64,000 bases of DNA from Flavobacteriales bacterium (GTDB lineage Bacteria > Bacteroidota > Bacteroidia > Flavobacteriales > Flavobacteriaceae). The stretch spans positions 1 to 64,000 of the forward strand of contig JABMNH010000014.1 in assembly GCA_013205245.1 (NCBI GenBank). Direction: 5' to 3'. Position numbers and translations under genes: made by a program. Positions 1 to 10,152 of the stretch are shown here, in pieces; the stretch's first letter is position 1; every line of letters begins with the position of its first letter. The notes below the pieces were generated by a model that worked only from the letters and a program-made list of their open reading frames with translations, had not been told where the DNA came from and ran no database searches.

Positions 1-198
1 ATTTAAAACAAGAATACTATCCAAATTAACTTCGTTAACGGTTATTCAATACATCAATAAGTTTATCTTTGATAGAAATATAAATAATTTAAAAATTAGC
101 ATTATTTAAATGCACAACGGGTAAATATACTATTAATTTAGAGCTTTAAATTAAGTGAGATTCTATAACTTTGAATCGCTATAAATGTTAAAAAATTT

Positions 199-540
199 AT
201 GATGAAAATATACCATAATCCACGTTGTTCTAAGAGCCGTCAAGGGCTTGAAATTTTAACCGATTTACACGCAAATTTTGAAGTAATTGACTACTTGAAA
301 AATCCGCCAACTAAATCTGAATTGCAAAATATCTTAAAATTATTGGGTTATAAACCGCTTGATTTGGTGCGCAAAAATGAGGCTATTTGGAAAGAAAACT
401 TTAAAGGAAAAGAACTGTCAGATGACGCTATACTTAAAGCTATGATTGACTTTCCTAAATTAATTGAACGCCCAATTGTAATCAATAATGGCAAGGCTGT
501 TGTGGGCCGCCCTCCCGAAATAATTAAGACTATTTTATAA
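199..540 (+). CDS. ArsC/Spx-family arsenate reductase-like protein (glutaredoxin type)
   Basis: ORF 113 aa; N-terminal YHNPRCSKSRQGLEIL and C-terminal RPIVINNGKAVVGRPPE match the ArsC family. Confidence 0.88.
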   Translation: MMKIYHNPRCSKSRQGLEILTDLHANFEVIDYLKNPPTKSELQNILKLLGYKPLDLVRKNEAIWKENFKGKELSDDAILKAMIDFPKLIERPIVINNGKAVVGRPPEIIKTIL

Positions 541-647
541 GTTTTAATGCCTTTTTCTGGCTTTTTAGAAAGGGTGAAAAATCATTATTTTCAGGTATTT
601 TTTATTTGAATAAATTTTAGTATTTTGGAGCAAACTAGACAACCCCA

Positions 648-3073
648 ATGAAATACCGATTTTTATGCGTTTATTTTTTAATGTTTTTTTCTTTTATAAA
701 CGCTCAAAACAAGCCACAAGATAAACTAACAATTACCGGAAAAATTATCGAGAAATCAACTGACAAAGCTCTTGAATTTGCCAGCATTTATTTTGAAAAT
801 GAAAATGGTAAAATAAAAACTGGAACGACATCTGACAAGCGTGGAAAATTTAAATTAGACATCCCAGAAGGGATTTATAAAATTACTGTCAGCTTTTTAT
901 CCTATAAAAGTTATGTTGTCAATTCTAAATTCTTTTCAAAAGATACCGATTTGGGTATCATAACCTTGAGTTATAAGTCAGACCAACTTAAAGAAGTTTC
1001 TCTTAATTACACCAAAGGTTTGGTTGAGTTTAAACTCGATAAAAAGATTTACAATGTCTCTAAAGATATTGCCAATGCAGGTGGCACAGCATTAAGCGTG
1101 CTTGAAAATGCGCCTTATGTTAATGTTGATGGTAGTAATAATGTGAGCATTAGAAATAATAGTAACATTCAAATTCTAATCAATGGCAAACCCTCTGGTA
1201 TTGTTGATGGCGATATGAGTAATTTGAATGCCATTCCTGCCAATTCTATTTCTAAAGTTGAGATTATTACGAGTAAATCGGCTAAATATGACGCCGAAGG
1301 AAGTGGTGGTATCATTAATATTGTTCTTAAAAAGGGCAAAGGTTTGGGCTTAAATACATCTATAGAAACCCATATGGGTATGCCTGATGACGATGGGCTT
1401 TCTGCCAATATAAATTACAAATCTAAATCGGTTAATTTCTTTTCTACTACGGGTTATAATCACAGTAGTAATCCAGAAAGAGAACGTGTTAAACAAGAAT
1501 TTTTAAATACAAATTTACTCACAACTGGCTTTTTTGATCAAATAAGTAAAGCCACTAAACAAGCCAATTCTTTTCTAACAAATTTTGGGGCCGACTTCTA
1601 CATTAACGACAAAACCACATTAACGGCTTCTGTTTTATTTAAAACACGTGATAAAATTATAATACAGGAAGTATTCTAAACGACTTTGCCGCTTCTAAAA
1701 CTAATATTAAAACGTCAAACAGATTAGAAGATAATGACAATAATGTTGACCGCTATGAATACCTAATCGGCTTTGTTAGAAATCTTAAAAAAGAAGGCGA
1801 AAGTTTTTCACTAGATTTTAAATACAACCATGCCAAAGCCAATTCTTTCGGTTCAATTTTAGAACAAACAACTTTGCCAATTTCATCCGATAAGGAACAA
1901 AAATCGGTTAAAGACCAAAAATTAGACAGCTATCTAATTCAGGCTGATTATGTTTTACCTGTTGGGAAATATGGTCAGTTAGAGACAGGTCTTAAAAGTG
2001 CTGTTAGAAATTACGCTAACAATTATAATGTAGGCGAATTTGACATCGCAACAAGCACTTATAAAACAATTGGTGGATTTGATGATACCATAGAATACGA
2101 TGAAACTATAAATGCAGGATATCTTCAATTTGCGAGTTATAACACATGGTCTTATTCTTTTGGATTAAGAGTAGAAAACTCAGATATTTCAATTGGTTTG
2201 GGAAACTCAATTTCAAAAGCTAACAAAAATTATACTAATGTTTTCCCTACGGCTAAATTGAGTTATAAATTTAAAGATGAAAGTGTTTTAAACACAAGTT
2301 ACAGCAGAAGTATAGACCGCCCAACTCTTAGAAATATCAATCCGTTTATTACCTTTTCAAACGAGCGTTTTCAAACTGTTGGTAATTTAGATTTAGATCC
2401 TTTCTACACAGACTATTTTGAGTTAGATTATTATAAAAGTTATGAAAAAGTAACCTTGGCTACATCTTTATTCTATGTTATTTCTACCGATTTGCTTACC
2501 TATATTTTAGAAGAAACACCACTTACAACCAGCGATAATTTTACAATTTATAAACGTAAGCCCATTAATAACGGTACCTATTCTACTTTTGGTGGCGATT
2601 TAGATCTTTCATATAACCCCACAAAAAAAATCAATTTAAAAGCCTATTCCTCTTTTTATAATGTTGATATTTCTAAAACCCTTAACGGATTATACAATGG
2701 TTCAGATTTTAGATGGTACTCACAAATATCATCTTTAATAACATTTAATAATGGGCTAAAATTTCAAATAAAATACGATTACCAATCTGAGTTTAATACA
2801 GGACTTATAAAATTAAAACCCCAACAATACACATCAGTAGCTTTTAGCAAAGAGATACTACAAAAACAGGCAACACTCACTTTTAGGATAAGTGATGTTT
2901 TTGAAACTAGACGCGATAATTTATTATCAACCGAAGCAAATACCATTAGCCAACGCATTGGTCAAAATAATGACAGACAATTCTTATTATCTTTTACTTA
3001 TCGGATAAAACAAAAGAAAAGAAAAGACAAACACAACCGTTTGAATGATATTGATGCAGATGATTTTAAATAA
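648..3073 (+). pseudogene. Outer-membrane receptor (TonB-dependent receptor / OMP_b-brl family with carboxypeptidase-regulatory-like N-terminus), split by a frameshift near 1655-1664
   Basis: ORF 648..1679 (frame 0) and ORF 1874..3073 (frame 2) align end to end with the intact paralog at 3476..5929. Frame 2 upstream of 1874 reads TGSILNDFAASKTNIKTSNRLEDNDNNVDRYEYLIGFVRNLKKEGESFSLDFKYNHAKANSFG with no stop. Confidence 0.85.
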
Positions 3074-3122
3074 AAAAAGGCCATTTAAAAACTAGCCTTG
3101 AATATTTTGTGTAAATAAATTA

Positions 3123-3287
3123 TTATTTAGAAGCTTTTTTAGCGGCTTTATTTTCTTTCCACCTCTCAATTAAATTCCCAGTTAACCAATAAGGCACTAC
3201 AAAAGTTAGTAAGAATAACATTAGCCAAAAGCCTGCAGTAAAAATGAAAAGAAAAGTTAATAATCCTAAAAATTGTTGAATTTCCAT
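3123..3287 (-). CDS. Small hypothetical membrane protein
   Basis: ORF track gives 3123..3347; internal Met (MEIQQFLGLLTFLFIFTAGFW...) is the more plausible start. Hydrophobic segment plus basic tail. Confidence 0.5.
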   Translation of the reverse strand: MEIQQFLGLLTFLFIFTAGFWLMLFLLTFVVPYWLTGNLIERWKENKAAKKASK

Positions 3288-3475
3288 ACCAATACTTTGT
3301 TTATTAAAACTTTCGTCAAAAATATATTTAAATTTTAGTTTACACAATATTTTAAGGGATAATTATCATAAATAAAACCTAAATTTTTATGTTTTATTTA
3401 ACAAAGCTTTAACTACTCGCAATTTAAACCATATTATTTTTACGCAGTCAAAAACACCTAACTAATAAATAGAAA

Positions 3476-5929
3476 ATGAGAAACTTATTTGTCACTGTAC
3501 TTGTACTTTCATGTATAAATATTTTTAGCCAACAGCGCAGTCCCAATCAAAATTTAGTATCTGCTAAAATAACGATGAAAGGGAAAATAATTGAAAAACA
3601 GACAAAGCAAAATTTAGAATATGCCACAATAGTTTTACAACATGTTAAAACTAAAATACTCTCTGGCGGAATTACAGATCAAAATGGAGATTTTTCTTTT
3701 GAAGCAAATACAGGAACATATAATATAAGCTTTGAATTTATCGGTTTTAAAAAAATAATTTTAAAAAATCAACAAATAACGACAGATCGTGATTTTGGCA
3801 CAATTACCCTAGAAACTGACTCAGAAAATTTGGATGAAGTTGAAATTATAGCCGATAAAAGTACTGTTGAAATCAAACTAGATAAAAAAATATATAATGT
3901 TGGTAAAGATATGACTGTAAAGGGTGGTACTGTTACTGATGTTCTAGAAAATGTACCATCTGTAACTGTAGATCAAGATGGTGCTATTAGCTTACGTGGA
4001 AATGATAACGTTACCATTTTAATAAACGGAAAACCATCTGGAATGGTAGGTATGAATGGCACAAACGCCTTAAAACAATTACCTGCCGAAGCTATCGAAA
4101 AAGTTGAAGTTATTACAAGTCCATCTGCCAGATACGACGCAGAAGGTACCGGAGGTATTATCAATATTATCTTACGTCGTAGCAAAATAACAGGTTTTAA
4201 TGGTTCCATCCAACTAAATTTGGGAAATCCTAGCAGAACTGGCTTAAATGCCAATTTAAATTACCGAACCAAAAAAATTAATTTATTTACCAACTCAAGT
4301 TTTGACAAAAGACAATCACCTGGCACATCTACTGTTCAACAAGAAAATTTTGCCAATTTTGGTGGTGAGCACTTTTTAGATGAAAACAGATTTAGCAAAC
4401 GTGACAGAAATAATGTTAATTCATTAATCGGCTTAGAACTCTATCTTCCTAAAAATAGTTCATTAATTGGTACCGTATTATTTAGTGGATCTGATGATAA
4501 AAACAACACATTTAACACTTCAGATAAATTTTTCGAGAACCACACATTATCGGCCAGTTCTATCAGAAACAATGACTCAAAACAAGATGAAAATAGCACC
4601 GAATACGCTTTAAGTTATACTAAAAACTTTAAAAAAGCCGATCATAAATTAACACTAGATATCAAACTTGAAAATAGCAACGAATTATCTGATGGTACCG
4701 TTATTGAAACCAATACATTCCCTTTAATAAACATTACAGCTCGTGAATTTGAATTAACCGATAAATACCAACGGAACTTGTTATTGAAAGGTGATTATGT
4801 TTTACCTATTAAAGATGATGGCAGATTTGAATTTGGTTTTAGAAGTACATTTGACAAAAACATAACCGATTATCAAGTTGATACATTAAACACCTCTGGT
4901 GTCCGCGTAAGCGATCCAAATTTTAGCAATATTTTAAAATATAACGAAAATATCAATGCTATTTATTCTCAATTCGGGACAAAATTTAGCAAACTGTCAT
5001 TTTTAATGGGTTTAAGGATGGAAATATCTGACATTAAAATAAATTTAATTACAAACAATCAAAACTTCGACAAAAACTACACAAAGTTATTCCCTACGCT
5101 AAACTTTAATTACGAATTAAGTGATAAAGAAAATTTTACATTAGGTTATAACAGACGTATTCGCCGTCCACGCTCACGATTTATCAATCCTTTTCCATCG
5201 CGTACCAGCGCAACAAATTTATTTTCGGGCAACCCAGATATCAATCCAACTTATACCAGTGCTTATGAATTAGGATATTTAAACAGAATGAATAAATTGA
5301 CCGTAAGTAGTTCTATTTATTACAACCATTCAACTGGAAATTTCACTTTTGTAGTTCAAGAAACCGGAGATTTTACTTCTGATGGCATTCCAATTCTTAT
5401 TAGAATGCCCATCAATTTAGCAACTGAAAATCGTTACGGATTTGAATTAGGGTTAAATTATACTCCAATAAAAAAATGGAGAATAAATACAAGCTTCAAT
5501 TTGTTCAAATCAGAAACCAGAGGCGATTTTAACGGTCGTAATTATGATGCGGATAATACAAGTTGGTTTACGAGATTTAGTTCAAAATTAACTTTACCTT
5601 CTGCTATTGATTTTCAGACAACATTCTTTTATATGGGGCCATCAAATACAGCTCAAGGAACCAGAGATGCTATGTTTATGGCAAACTTAGCTTTTAGCAA
5701 GGATATACTTAAAGAAAAAGGAACTTTAACATTAAATGTTTCCGATTTGTTTAATTCAAGTAAGTATTCTGGCACGAGTTATACAGCAACAACATTTTCA
5801 AAAACGGAATTCCGATGGAGACAACGCAATGTTAATTTAGCATTTAGCTACAGATTCAATCAAAAGAAGAAATTCCAGCGCCCACAACAAGGTGGTCAAG
5901 ATGATGGTGGTGAAGATTTTGGTGGATAA
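3476..5929 (+). CDS. Outer-membrane receptor, TonB-dependent receptor / OMP_b-brl family
   Basis: 817 aa; signal peptide, carboxypeptidase-regulatory-like domain (KGKIIEKQTKQNLEYATIVL), plug domain (LRGNDNVTILINGKPSGM), long beta-barrel. Confidence 0.9.
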   Translation: MRNLFVTVLVLSCINIFSQQRSPNQNLVSAKITMKGKIIEKQTKQNLEYATIVLQHVKTKILSGGITDQNGDFSFEANTGTYNISFEFIGFKKIILKNQQITTDRDFGTITLETDSENLDEVEIIADKSTVEIKLDKKIYNVGKDMTVKGGTVTDVLENVPSVTVDQDGAISLRGNDNVTILINGKPSGMVGMNGTNALKQLPAEAIEKVEVITSPSARYDAEGTGGIINIILRRSKITGFNGSIQLNLGNPSRTGLNANLNYRTKKINLFTNSSFDKRQSPGTSTVQQENFANFGGEHFLDENRFSKRDRNNVNSLIGLELYLPKNSSLIGTVLFSGSDDKNNTFNTSDKFFENHTLSASSIRNNDSKQDENSTEYALSYTKNFKKADHKLTLDIKLENSNELSDGTVIETNTFPLINITAREFELTDKYQRNLLLKGDYVLPIKDDGRFEFGFRSTFDKNITDYQVDTLNTSGVRVSDPNFSNILKYNENINAIYSQFGTKFSKLSFLMGLRMEISDIKINLITNNQNFDKNYTKLFPTLNFNYELSDKENFTLGYNRRIRRPRSRFINPFPSRTSATNLFSGNPDINPTYTSAYELGYLNRMNKLTVSSSIYYNHSTGNFTFVVQETGDFTSDGIPILIRMPINLATENRYGFELGLNYTPIKKWRINTSFNLFKSETRGDFNGRNYDADNTSWFTRFSSKLTLPSAIDFQTTFFYMGPSNTAQGTRDAMFMANLAFSKDILKEKGTLTLNVSDLFNSSKYSGTSYTATTFSKTEFRWRQRNVNLAFSYRFNQKKKFQRPQQGGQDDGGEDFGG

Positions 5930-5966
5930 AAGTGATATTTCTCATCTTTGCGTAACTGCTATTTCG

Positions 5967-5974
5967 TAACTTTG
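5967..5974 (+). promoter_or_regulatory. Bacteroidetes-type -7 element (TAACTTTG) upstream of fumC
   Basis: TAACTTTG with an upstream TTTG at 5947-5950; fits the TAnnTTTG consensus. Confidence 0.55.
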
Positions 5975-6001
5975 CTTGTTATTCATTAAAATTTATTAGC
6001 C

Positions 6002-7399
6002 ATGACATATAGAATAGAACACGACACTATTGGAGAAGTTCAAGTTCCCGAAAATAGATTTTGGGGCGCACAAACAGAACGCTCACGCAACAATTTTAAA
6101 ATTGGCACACCTGCGTCAATGCCTAAAGAAATAATTATAGGTTTTGCTTATTTAAAAAAAGCAGCTGCCTATGCCAATTGCGAACTAGGTGTGTTACCAC
6201 AAGACAAAAGAGATGCCATTGCTACAGTTTGTGATGAAATTTTAGCCGAAAAATTATTTGATGAATTTCCGTTGGTTATTTGGCAAACCGGTTCGGGTAC
6301 GCAAAGCAATATGAATTGCAATGAAGTCATCGCCAATAAGGCACACTTTAACAGTGGTGGTAAATTAACCGATACGCAAAAAATTATTCATCCCAATGAT
6401 GATGTCAATAAATCGCAATCGTCTAACGATACTTTTCCTACTGGCATGCACATTGCTGCCTACAAAAAAGTAATTGAAGTGACCATTCCGGGCGTTACTA
6501 CTTTGCGTGATGCGCTTTTGCAAAAAAGTAAAGCATTTGCCAATGTTGTAAAAATTGGACGTACCCATTTAATGGATGCCACACCACTTACTTTAGGTCA
6601 AGAATTCTCTGGTTATGCCTCACAATTAACGCATGGTTTAAAAGCTTTAAACAATACTTTAGATCATTTATCAGAGCTAGCGCTGGGCGGAACCGCAGTT
6701 GGTACTGGCATAAACACACCTAAAGGTTATGATGTTGTGGTTGCAAAATACATTGCAGAATTTACAGGCATGCCTTTTAAAACAGCCGAAAATAAATTTG
6801 AAGCTTTGGCTGCACATGATGCTATTGTAGAAACACATGGCGCATTAAAACAATTAGCTGTTTCGCTTATGAAAATTGCAAACGATATTCGTATGCTAGC
6901 TTCTGGCCCACGTTCTGGGATTGGCGAAATAAATATTCCTGCAAACGAACCTGGCTCTTCTATCATGCCAGGAAAAGTGAACCCAACACAGTCTGAAGCT
7001 TTAACTATGGTTGCCGTTCAAGTAATGGGTAACGATGTAGCTATTACTTTTGGTGGTGCTACTGGTCATTTTGAACTGAATGTCTTTAAACCTGTTATGG
7101 CAGCTAATTTCTTACAATCTGCACAATTAATTGGTGATGCTTGTCAATCATTCACCGAACATTGTGTTGTAGGTATCGAACCAAATTACGAACGCATCAA
7201 AGAATTGCTAAATAATTCATTAATGTTGGTGACTGCTTTAAACCCAAAAATTGGTTACGAAAAAGCGGCAAAAATTGCCAAAACAGCACACAAAAACGGC
7301 ACAACTTTAAAACAAGAAGCTGTAAACTTAGGTTTCTTAACTGCCGATGAATTTGATGCTTGGGTTAAACCCGAAGACATGGTAGGCGGTTTAAAATAA
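6002..7399 (+). CDS. fumC: Class II fumarate hydratase
   Basis: 465 aa; [16 protein letters not shown] signature and the [19 protein letters not shown] block. Confidence 0.97.
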   Translation: MTYRIEHDTIGEVQVPENRFWGAQTERSRNNFKIGTPASMPKEIIIGFAYLKKAAAYANCELGVLPQDKRDAIATVCDEILAEKLFDEFPLVIWQTGSGTQSNMNCNEVIANKAHFNSGGKLTDTQKIIHPNDDVNKSQSSNDTFPTGMHIAAYKKVIEVTIPGVTTLRDALLQKSKAFANVVKIGRTHLMDATPLTLGQEFSGYASQLTHGLKALNNTLDHLSELALGGTAVGTGINTPKGYDVVVAKYIAEFTGMPFKTAENKFEALAAHDAIVETHGALKQLAVSLMKIANDIRMLASGPRSGIGEINIPANEPGSSIMPGKVNPTQSEALTMVAVQVMGNDVAITFGGATGHFELNVFKPVMAANFLQSAQLIGDACQSFTEHCVVGIEPNYERIKELLNNSLMLVTALNPKIGYEKAAKIAKTAHKNGTTLKQEAVNLGFLTADEFDAWVKPEDMVGGLK

Positions 7400-7403
7400 T
7401 AAT

Positions 7404-7877
7404 ATGGAAGATCATAAAAAATATATCAAGGCTGCTGTTGAAGTTGCCTTAAAAGGCATGCAAAACAAAGAAGGCGGTCCGTTTGGCTGTGTCATTGTAA
7501 AGGATGGAAAAATAATTGGTCGTGGTAATAACAAAGTCACTTCTACCAACGACCCAACTGCTCATGCCGAAGTTACAGCTATTAGAGAAGCTTGTAAATA
7601 TTTAAACTCTTTTCAATTAACAGGCTGTGTACTTTACACCTCTTGCGAGCCTTGCCCAATGTGTTTGGGTGCCATTTATTGGGCCAGACCAGATAAAGTG
7701 TTTTATGGCAGCACAAAAACCGATGCTGCTAATATTGGTTTTGATGATGACTTTATTTACAAAGAAATTGCCTTGCCTTATGACGAACGCAGTATTCCGT
7801 TTGAACAATGCGAAAGAGAAATCGCCTTAGAGCCCTTTAAATATTGGGAATCTTTAGAGGGTAAGATTGAATATTAG
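7404..7877 (+). CDS. Nucleoside deaminase, guanine deaminase (GuaD)-like
   Basis: HAEVTAIREA and PCPMCLGAIYWA zinc-binding motifs; GFDDDFIYKEI tail as in CDA-type guanine deaminase. Confidence 0.85.
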   Translation: MEDHKKYIKAAVEVALKGMQNKEGGPFGCVIVKDGKIIGRGNNKVTSTNDPTAHAEVTAIREACKYLNSFQLTGCVLYTSCEPCPMCLGAIYWARPDKVFYGSTKTDAANIGFDDDFIYKEIALPYDERSIPFEQCEREIALEPFKYWESLEGKIEY

Positions 7878-7910
7878 TTTTCTGTGTTCAGTAGCAGTAA
7901 ACAGTTGTGA

Positions 7911-8395
7911 ATTGTCATTCTGACGAAGCGTAGCAAGGAAGAATCTCAAACAAGACACGAGATTCCTCACTTTGTTCGGAATGACAGCATCTTTTCTCGG
8001 ATGGTGCGGATTTGTAATCCGTGTTTTTTTACTTACAATCCGAATTCCGAAGCCAACGGCTCGGCTATTCAATATAATTATTTAAATTTACCATTATAAG
8101 TTTAACTGTAAATACTACACGATAGGATTCCCCCCGCTGGTGCGAGCGTCACGCTCGTACCTCATAAAAATACATCTCCATGATGGCGCGGATTTGCAAT
8201 CCGTGCTTTAACTTTCCAATCTGGAGTTGATTTAAAAAAAAATCAATAGCTTTATAAATATATGTATTTCGGGCACGAGCAAAAGATGCTCGCGCCAGCA
8301 TCGTGTGTGAAAGCCAAAAATAGACAAGTGTTTAAATCAAAACATTTCGACTGCGCCTGCCTACTGCAGGCAAGCTCAATGTGACATTGTTCCTA
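7911..8395. repeat. Cluster of palindromic REP-like intergenic elements
   Basis: Inverted repeat GTCATTCTGACGAAGCG...CTTTGTTCGGAATGACA (about 7914-7985); two copies of a (T/C)GCGGATTTGyAATCCGTG palindrome (about 8003-8023 and 8185-8206); TGCGAGCGTCACGCTCGTAC (8141-8160); GGCACGAGCAAAAGATGCTCGCGCC (about 8272-8296); GCCTGCCTACTGCAGGC (about 8355-8372). Confidence 0.75.
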
Positions 8396-8415
8396 TCACT
8401 AAGTTTTTACAAATG

Positions 8416-8931
8416 CTACAAATACCGTTCTTTTATCACATTTAAATGATGTAATTGATGCCCAGAAATAACATAAGCAATAGCTCTTACACTCATATTA
8501 TTGCCATTTGCCAAACCATGATTTTTTAAAATATCTACATTGAAACTTTTAAATAACATTTTAGAACATGTGCGAACAACTTTAAACTCTTCTAATAAAT
8601 CATCAAAATTTTTATCATCACAAAAAGAGTTTTCTACATAACTATTTTCTTCAAATCCTGCTAAGTCTGTTTTATCAAATCTTGCAAAACGCAAGGCACG
8701 GTATGCAAAAATACGTTCGGCATCTATTAAATGTTGTAGGATTTCTTTAATAGACCATTTACTTTCAGCATAACGAAATTCCTGTTGTGCTTTTGTTAAA
8801 GATTGAAGTAAAATAACAGCTTTGTTTTCAGAATAGTCTAACATTTCTAAAAGATTTTTGTTCTTTGATAGAACTGCCGTAATATAAGGTTGGTAAAAAG
8901 GGTCATATTCGTTTTGGTTTAGTGTTTCCAT
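8416..8931 (-). CDS. DinB family protein (DinB_2-like)
   Basis: SKWSIKEILQHLIDAERIFAYRALRFAR and HQLHHLNVIKERYL, the metal-binding helix pattern of DinB-superfamily proteins. Confidence 0.8.
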   Translation of the reverse strand: METLNQNEYDPFYQPYITAVLSKNKNLLEMLDYSENKAVILLQSLTKAQQEFRYAESKWSIKEILQHLIDAERIFAYRALRFARFDKTDLAGFEENSYVENSFCDDKNFDDLLEEFKVVRTCSKMLFKSFNVDILKNHGLANGNNMSVRAIAYVISGHQLHHLNVIKERYL

Positions 8932-8960
8932 TTTATTTTTTGATTAAATATAGGAATAAA

Positions 8961-10151
8961 TTACAAATCTTTAATCAAAAAAAATGACTGTTGTGCTATT
9001 TCAATTTCTTCGTTTGTGGGTACAATTAATATTTTGACTTTGGATTCAGCCAACTGAATTTCTTCAATACCGCCTTTGTAAGCCTTGTTTTTATCTTGAT
9101 TTAAATCAATACCCAAACCTTCCATCTCGTTACAAATCAAATGACGCATCACGTCTGAATGTTCACCAATGCCGGCAGTAAAAATTAAGGCATCAACACC
9201 ATTTAAAGCGGCAACATAGGCCCCAATATATTTTTTAATATGGTAGGCATTCATATCTAAAGCCAACTGACATGCCTTATTCCCTTTTTCTGCTTCAGAC
9301 TCAATATCGCGTAAATCGCTAAAACCAGTCAAGCCATACATACCGCTTTGTTTTTGTAAAAGTGTATTCACCTCTGCTAGAGTATAGCCTAAAGAATTCA
9401 CCAAATAAAAGATAACTGATTGGTCAATATCGCCACTACGCGTTCCCATTATTAAACCATTCATCGGGCCAAAACCCAAGGAATGATCAACGCTTTTCCC
9501 ATCTTTTATAGCCGTCATACTACAGCCATTTCCTAAGTGAATGCTGATGAGTTTTGAATGTTTTAATCCCAAATAAGCAATGGCTTTTTCTGATACATAT
9601 TTATGACTCGTGCCGTGAAATCCGTAAAGGCGAATCTGATTATCATCTAAAAATTTAGTAGGAATAGCATATTGATATGCTTTTTGTGGAATGCTTTGAT
9701 GAAAAGCGGTGTCAAAAACCGCGACTTGTTTGGCCTTGGGAAACAGTTGTTCGGCTACGATAATCCCCTCTAAATTTGGCGGATTGTGCAAAGGTGCCAA
9801 CGCCGCTAAATCGTTAATTTTCTTTTTAACTTTTTCATCAATTAAAGTTGTTTTTGCAAAAGTGCTGCCACCATGAACAACACGATGTCCAACAACATCA
9901 ATAACATCGGCATTTTTTAAAACACCAATTTTAGAATCTAAAAGCAATTTAACAATCGTTTGTAAACCTTCTTTATGAGTAGGAACAGCTTCCGTTAAGG
10001 TAATTTTAGTCGTATTCGTTTTATAATGAATTTGGGCGTTTTCTAATCCAATGCGTTCAACCATGCCACTGCTGATGACTTCTTCTTGTGGCATTAAGAT
10101 GAGCTGGTATTTTATGGATGAACTCCCTGAATTGATGATGAGTATGTGCAT
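8961..10151 (-). CDS. ackA: Acetate kinase
   Basis: MHILIINSGSSSIKYQL, VGHRVVHGG, FHGTSHKYV, FTAGIGEHS. Confidence 0.97.
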   Translation of the reverse strand: MHILIINSGSSSIKYQLILMPQEEVISSGMVERIGLENAQIHYKTNTTKITLTEAVPTHKEGLQTIVKLLLDSKIGVLKNADVIDVVGHRVVHGGSTFAKTTLIDEKVKKKINDLAALAPLHNPPNLEGIIVAEQLFPKAKQVAVFDTAFHQSIPQKAYQYAIPTKFLDDNQIRLYGFHGTSHKYVSEKAIAYLGLKHSKLISIHLGNGCSMTAIKDGKSVDHSLGFGPMNGLIMGTRSGDIDQSVIFYLVNSLGYTLAEVNTLLQKQSGMYGLTGFSDLRDIESEAEKGNKACQLALDMNAYHIKKYIGAYVAALNGVDALIFTAGIGEHSDVMRHLICNEMEGLGIDLNQDKNKAYKGGIEEIQLAESKVKILIVPTNEEIEIAQQSFFLIKDL

Positions 10152-10152
10152 A

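Noticed and set aside
1169-1408. 79-aa - strand ORF in the TonB receptor; a similar one at 3973..4254
   Set aside because: Same antisense position in both paralogs, explained by shared coding sequence of the plug domain rather than a real gene.
1655-1664. Programmed -1 ribosomal frameshift site
   Set aside because: No X XXY YYZ slippery heptamer in the right phase and no clear downstream pseudoknot; a one-base deletion or sequencing error is simpler.
7617-7830. Overlapping alternative ORFs in the deaminase gene (7617..7808 - and 7627..7830 +)
   Set aside because: The primary frame holds the intact HAE/PCxxC deaminase; the others have no support.
7911-8395. CRISPR-like array
   Set aside because: The palindromes differ from each other and spacing is irregular; no repeat-spacer periodicity and no cas genes.
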